A stretch of 64,000 bases of DNA from Apostichopus japonicus (lineage: Eukaryota > Echinodermata > Holothuroidea > Aspidochirotida > Stichopodidae). Positions 58,701-64,000 of this stretch are shown piece by piece. Within the stretch, counting starts at the first letter, position 1, and every line of letters begins with the position of its first letter. A program made the translations under genes and the position numbers. Location of the stretch: positions 4,424,501 to 4,488,500 of the forward strand of contig NC_092569.1 of the NCBI RefSeq assembly GCF_037975245.1, read 5' to 3'. A model generated the notes under the pieces. It was not told the origin of the DNA. It did no database searches and worked only from the letters and a program-made list of their open reading frames with translations.

Positions 58701-60006
58701 GAAGTTTATTTTCGAATTGGGTACCAAAAGGAGGTACTTTTTTTAACTTTTCAAGACAAAACACCTATTTTTGGCGCAAATAGAAATAATATGAACAAAA
58801 AGCCTTTCCCGGTCAGATAATAACACGAAATTGGTGTATAACAAAGACAAGGGTGTCTTCTACTCCACGTCTAATTTTAATTTCGATGGGTGTTTCAGAG
58901 AGGACAAGAGAGGGGGCTGAAAAGAGGGGGTTTTCCAAATGGTGCACTTATAAAGAACACGTATTTCTATCTTGTACTTTGGGACCACGTATCTCCCGAA
59001 CGGAAGCAGATATGGACGTGGGAGTTGCAGATTTGGGCTCCTGAGCATCGATTACTCCCTATTACGTCTTTTGGGCTAAATCGATTTGGGGTCAATTTTT
59101 GGCAATTTTTATTTGCGCCAAAAGTAGGTTTTTTGTCTGAAAAGTTAAAAAAGTACTTCTTTTTGGTACCCAATTCCAAAATAAACTTCAGATTCGTAAT
59201 CAGCGTGTCGCGAACTACCAGAAAAGATACACATTTATCACATTTGCGACTACAAATTTTTGCACCTCAAACTTGAAAAAGTAAGACCGAAAAACTTTTA
59301 CGACGAACAAAGGATTAAAATCTTTTGTTGTCCCTAAAAGTTTTTCGCTTTTCTATTGTCCCTATGAAGTTGCAAACTGAGCGAAAAAAGTGTCATAAGA
59401 GGGCGCAAAGGCGATAAATGTGTATCTTTTCTGGTAGTTCGCGACACGCTGATTACGAATCTGAAGTTTATTTTCGAATTGGGTACCAAAAGGAGGTACT
59501 TTTTTAACTTTTCAAGACAAAACACCTATTTTTGGCGCAAATAGAAATAATATAAACAAACAAAAGGCCTTTCCCGGTCAGATAATAACACGAAATTGGT
59601 GTATAACAAAGACAAGGGTGTCTTCTACTCCACGTCTAATTTTAATTTCGATGGGTGTTTCAGAGGGGACAAGAGAGGGGACTGAAAAGAGGGGGTTTTC
59701 CAAATGGTGCACTTATAAAGAACACTTAATTCTATCTTGAACTTTGGGTCCACGTATCTCCCGAACGGAAGCAGATATGGACCTGGGAGTTGCAGATTTG
59801 GGCTCCTGAGCATCGATTAACTCCTGTTACGTAATTTGGGCGAAATCGAGTTTGGGTCAGTTTTGGGAAAAACTGCAAGGGGTACGTTACCATTACGGTT
59901 TTTTTAGGTGAAAAACCTTTTTGTCGCAAAGGCGATTAATGTGTATCTTTTCTGGTAGTTCGCGACACGCTGATTACGAATCTGAAGTTTATTTTGGAAT
60001 TGGGTG
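55788..60006. repeat. 761-bp tandem array, each unit holding a 430-bp palindrome
   Basis: Units start at GTATAACAAAGACAAGGG near 55788, 56551, 57312, 58073, 58835 and 59599, spacing 761-764 bp: five full units and a sixth that is truncated and rearranged after 59815. In each, about 430 bp form a giant inverted repeat. In unit 1 the arms are about 56070-56190 and 56358-56497, and the centre near 56276 is a nested palindrome around AAAGGATTAAAATCCTTT. Units 2 and 3 are nearly identical. Both strands encode the same peptide motif (NSKINFRFVISVSRTTRKDT) because of the inversion; that is a by-product, not a gene. Confidence 0.9.
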
Positions 60007-60087
60007 TTGTGTGGGGGCTGCAATATCCTGTCTTGTCAGAACAATTTTTTGGGCAAACTAGTCTGTAAGATTTGTCATAACATCCTG

Positions 60088-60089
<2 letters not shown>

Positions 60090-60153
<64 letters not shown>
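60090..60153. repeat. (TA)n microsatellite
   Basis: Over 60 bp of TA dinucleotides just beyond the 761-bp array. Confidence 0.95.
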
Positions 60154-60600
60154 GATATGTAGGGGTGTTAAGCGAGGTCAACTTCAAGTTCCATTTGTAA
60201 GGACCAGAAAAGTTCTCAAATCGCTCTCTGTTTTTTCTTCCACACACTAGAAATGAGAGAGAGACAGACAAGAAATAAATACGGAAAGAAAAGGAATTTC
60301 AGGATCACCTGTTTATTTTTCCACTTCTTTTGGGACACGATATTGCAACATTATTAAGCAAAAGTGCAAAGAACCACATGTGTGAATCGCATACATAAAA
60401 AGGCAATTGCCATGGAGACAATGAATACACAATAGAAACCAGTGGTTCCTGCAATTATTGGACGTGCATTGAAAATTCTACATAGCTTCGTGTACTGTGA
60501 TAGAACGCTTCACCCATTCTGCACAAAAAAAATACCGTGACGAGACGTCGCGATGTCGGAGCGTCCCCTCCCATTTTGTACCTCGGTAGAGGTTACTTAC

Positions 60601-60741
60601 GTACGACAACGATGACATGACGTGGGTGTTATCTGCATGTGGTACAGGACTATGTGTATTAACTAAAGCACCTAAAGAAGCCATTCCAATCCCACAAGCA
60701 ATGATAAAGCCATAGTAAAGAAAGGAAACATATGCAAATGA
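60601..60741 (-). CDS. Membrane-protein exon, unrecognised
   Basis: Strong acceptor (TTTCTTTTCTTTTAG) and donor (TCGTAC|GTAAGT) enclose 47 codons, phase 0 at both ends, no stop. The peptide SFAYVSFLYYGFIIACGIGM, ASLGALVNTHSPVPHADNTH and VMSSLSY contains one hydrophobic segment likely to cross a membrane. It follows the exon at 61074-61184 in the same phase. The family is not recognised. This gene shows no lesion in the window, unlike the others. Confidence 0.6.
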
Positions 60742-61073
60742 CTAAAAGAAAAGAAAAATTAGTATATATATCACCATTCCCCCATGCATTATGTTATTAT
60801 GTTTGGTTTCTACTGGAACAAAATGTGTCAAGTGTCTTTTACCCCCACCCTCCCCCCACTATTTTTGATTGAAAATTAATTCCGAGTTTAGAAAGGCTAG
60901 GGTAACAGTCAGTACCTTTTGTCCAAAAACTATAAATATTGGAAAAGAGAAGTCCCTGTCACTCCCCAGCCTGGGATTAAGAGACGATCCAAAGTCTACT
61001 CTTCCAACCAACCAACCACTTCACAAAACAAAACCTCTTTTCTGGAAAGGAAAAAAAAACACTTCAGATCGAC

Positions 61074-61184
61074 CTGGGTGATCTTGCCGTACAAATACAA
61101 CGTCACGATTAATACCATGGCAATTTCTTTACAGCATTTTTGACCATCATCCCATTCACTCTTCGATAACCAGTTATAGGTTTC
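61074..61184 (-). CDS. Upstream membrane-protein exon, unrecognised
   Basis: Open for 37 codons, beginning after TATAAG and ending ACCCAG|GTCGAT (a weak donor). It reads ETYNWLSKSEWDDGQKCCKE and IAMVLIVTLYLYGKITQ, a charged start and a hydrophobic helix, ending in phase 0 as the exon at 60741 requires. Downstream coding exons would lie below 60600, in or beyond the repeats. Further exons upstream were not found. Confidence 0.45.
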
Positions 61185-64000
61185 CTTATATCAATATTCA
61201 AATTTGGTTACATAACACTAATTAACTACCATACAGGATATACATTCAACGTTTTATCTCAACTTAAACTTTAAATGAATTTTGTATCATTTTACAGCCT
61301 TGCAGTTATACCTCGCCTCACCTTCCCAAATTTTTTGGGCTTCCATTCATTTTTTTTATTTATTTCTGTGCAAAGAATCTATTTTTCCAAAAATTTTAGT
61401 TAAGCAAACTACATGCATGAACTATACAATCTGTAGGGGTAACGGTTCCCATGGTGACTGCAAAACCCTCCACTTAAACACGAACGCTCACATGACGACA
61501 ACATGGAAAATCAGGCATAGGAATCATGCGAATTTTGATATATGACATGAATATTCATTGTGCTTGTAGTTTCAGTACATCTGTAATGAACATCAGTTGA
61601 TCCAAACTTGTCTAAAAATACTGCCTCTTTCTATTTGTAATATTTCCCTTCAACCTCTGCTATTGTTACAAATCTCTTAATAAGGCACCCCTCTGACATA
61701 CACACAATGCCTGCAGAATGAGTCATTGCGTCCACATCACCATGGTGACCTCACAAATAGGCAAAATACCAAGAAAGTTGTTGAATGAAATGGGATGTTT
61801 TCTACTTGGCTGCTCTCTTCCTGTTGATCTGAATACTTTGATATGTCGATACAAATTCATGAATATTCAATAGCACTGCACTAAACTAACATCAGCTAAT
61901 AAATATTCATAGCCATAACACCAATATCCATATATCCCATGAGCACTTGTTCCTGGAGTGGCCTCTGCTCAATGTTGATTATGGGTATGTAAACTCCCAA
62001 ATTAATGGAAAATCCCCCCAAAAAAATTGTCTCCATAGTTGGTCTTTAAGTTGTACATGTTTACCATGAGGACACCATGCCAAGTTCTTGGCCTTTGGTA
62101 CGACTGTTCCATTTATCCACGGGACAATGGTACAGCCCAGTCAATGAACCCGCCCAGAGGTTACAGGAGAATGCACCATCTCGTGGTCTGAAGATAGCTA
62201 TTCCCTTATTATCAAATCACAGCATGCATAACTACAGGTTTGTTCACACCCCCCATGTTTAAACTTGTAAAATGCATTTGAAGTTTACAGGCAAATATTA
62301 TTCTGCACCATAATCATAGCTACACCTTTCATAAGTCAAGAGCAAGACTATATACAAATAAAGAGTCAACAGCGGGCTAACAGACTTCATACTTTAACAA
62401 CCTGTCGCCGTATTTCACTGCTTATTCTGTGTTCAGACTTTAAAAAAACAACAGAACACAGTTTAATATTTCAATATATATGACATAGATGAAACAACAT
62501 TGAAGAACTATCTTAGTGAATACAAGTCGTAATGAAATACTTTAAACATGAATACATGCATCCAAGACGTAACCTAATAACACAAGGAATATATTCATAA
62601 CTTTTACATGTCTAGCCATTTAATTATTATGAATTAACAAACAAAAAAACAGTAAAGATTGTTTTTAAGCTTGGCTTTGTTGTACAAATGAAGATTACAT
62701 TCATATCTTAAGGTAAATAATAAAAAATTTCAGCAGGCAGTCATATTTGAAAAACAAAATACCCTTTGAAAAGTTTGTTTCCTTCTTTCTTTTATTACAA
62801 AATACCAAGTTTCACAAAGCCCATTCATTCTTCATCCATTCAACAAGGTTAATTGTTTTATTCATGCTACTCTACACTACACTAGATAACTAAACAAACC
62901 ACATTCCATACAGATCGGCCTCTGTTGACCAGATGCTGTTACTGAAATATTCTTTTTTCTTTTCTTTCTTTTGTTAAACCTGCGAAAATAAAAAAAACGA
63001 CCTATATGATAATTACGTTATTTTTGTTTTGTTTTCGTTACAATTAAAATTGCACTTACTAAGGTACTCCTACAACTAAGTTTTAAGTAGGTCTGAATCC
63101 AAAGCCAATAGAAAAAAAAAAGCTATCCTTCAAATATGGAAACAAAATGAAGCATGCCTGTGAAGTGTACATAACACGATGTGTTTATATGAGAGCATGC
63201 AAATCTTACAGGCAGTTTCAAAGTGTTTCTTATTGACATTAGAAAAAAGCAGTATCTGCTCGTCTACTATGTTTAACATCTTTGGCAAAACAAATTAAAG
63301 CAATTCCAGATCATTTCCTATCTCCATGGATCGTACATGGCATACTAGAAATTGGATATGGCTAAGGCTCCTGGCAAAAAATGCTTGTGCAATTTTTTAA
63401 GTGATTTTAGAGAATAAGCAAAAAAAATAATTACAAATGATAAATTAGCAAAGGGATTGTTTCTATTCTTATTTCCGTGTGATGCTCCTGATAACCGCAC
63501 ATAAACAGAGTAAATATTAGCTTCATTGTTTCCTGGAACTTTGCACTGCGGCATGTTGAGAATTAATTCTAAACATCCCTCTCTCGTCCTGTGAAGAGAG
63601 TTTTGTTACAACATAACGCTAGTCTGATAGTCCTTGATCCACGAGAATATACAGAAATATTTCAGCAAAGCGATTTTCAATGTCTACTTTCACAACAGCA
63701 GTTCTAATGTGGTTTAAAAATCTTGGCTGGATTTTTGAAGTTCAAGAACTAAAATAAAAAAAAGTATGTATAAAAAGTGACGTTTGTGCTCCAATCTAAT
63801 AAGATTACGAACGAGTGGCTTTGTCTCAATCGTAAAGGCAGTTTGTATATATCAAAGACCTGTTGTATCATGATTTCTATCACTGTGACCTGGCCTCAAA
63901 ACAAAAACAAAAGACAAACTTTCTCTTCACAACATGCATGATATTAACAACAATGCAAACATTCAGATAGGTTAAAAAAAAAAATACTAATGAGATTAAC
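61185..64000. other. Non-coding, probable intron or flank
   Basis: AT-rich with poly-A/T runs. No exon could be fixed on either strand. A less AT-rich patch at 62080-62190 shows no coding logic. It may be an intron of the minus-strand membrane-protein gene. Confidence 0.35.

Noticed and set aside
55842-59276. Repeated protein genes of 60-130 codons in the 761-bp array
   Set aside because: The same peptide is read from both strands because of the palindrome, and the frames vary between units. They are by-products of the repeat.

Overview
The window is metazoan nuclear DNA: short exons with GT-AG introns, AT-rich intergenic sequence, (TA)n tracts, tRNA-derived SINEs, MITEs, minisatellites and a Ty3/gypsy retrotransposon. 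The mix suggests a marine invertebrate, possibly a deuterostome; that placement is inference. There are no prokaryotic operons, rRNA genes or CRISPR arrays.

Layout. 1-9.8 kb (+): three exons of a KMT5A-like SET-domain gene (5241-7229) whose phases fit, but with in-frame TAA and TAG in the middle exon; two weaker candidate exons lie upstream. 9.8-14.7 kb (-): a Ty3/gypsy element with an intact 1431-codon gag-pol and identical 148-bp LTRs. 16.2-37.7 kb (-): remains of an FES/FER (Fps) tyrosine kinase: linker exon, SH2 exon, and kinase exons for HRD, DFG/activation loop, DVWS and the C-terminus. The ATP-binding lobe exon is not found, a TAA sits where the activation-loop tyrosine is expected, and one exon has a 1-nt deletion. 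Its 13.5-kb intron holds about 300-bp satellite arrays in opposite orientations (17.5-20.65 and 21.3-27.25 kb), a 7 x 339-bp tandem SINE array (27.75-30.12 kb) and a MITE next to a splice site.

36.0-39.1 kb: degenerate tandem repeats, one interrupted by a hAT-like MITE with a perfect 8-bp duplication, and a minisatellite. 39.27-45.84 kb: the most unusual structure, two near-identical 3.16-kb terminal-inverted-repeat elements in opposite orientation, 234 bp apart, each with its own perfect 6-bp target duplication. Both ends of each are built from hundreds of bases of palindromic GATATC-centred repeats; inside are a nested MITE and a short coiled-coil-like reading frame. A possible signal-anchor exon is stranded between them and a THAP-like relic abuts the second.

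46-53 kb (+): scattered exon-like segments of an unrecognised gene or genes. 54.8-60.0 kb: a minisatellite, a tandem tRNA-like SINE array and five to six 761-bp units that each contain a giant palindrome. 60.6-61.2 kb (-): two intact, phase-compatible exons of an unrecognised membrane protein. The rest to 64 kb shows no gene.

Taken together, the recognisable host genes are mostly broken or partial, while the repeats include several recent, structurally clean insertions.
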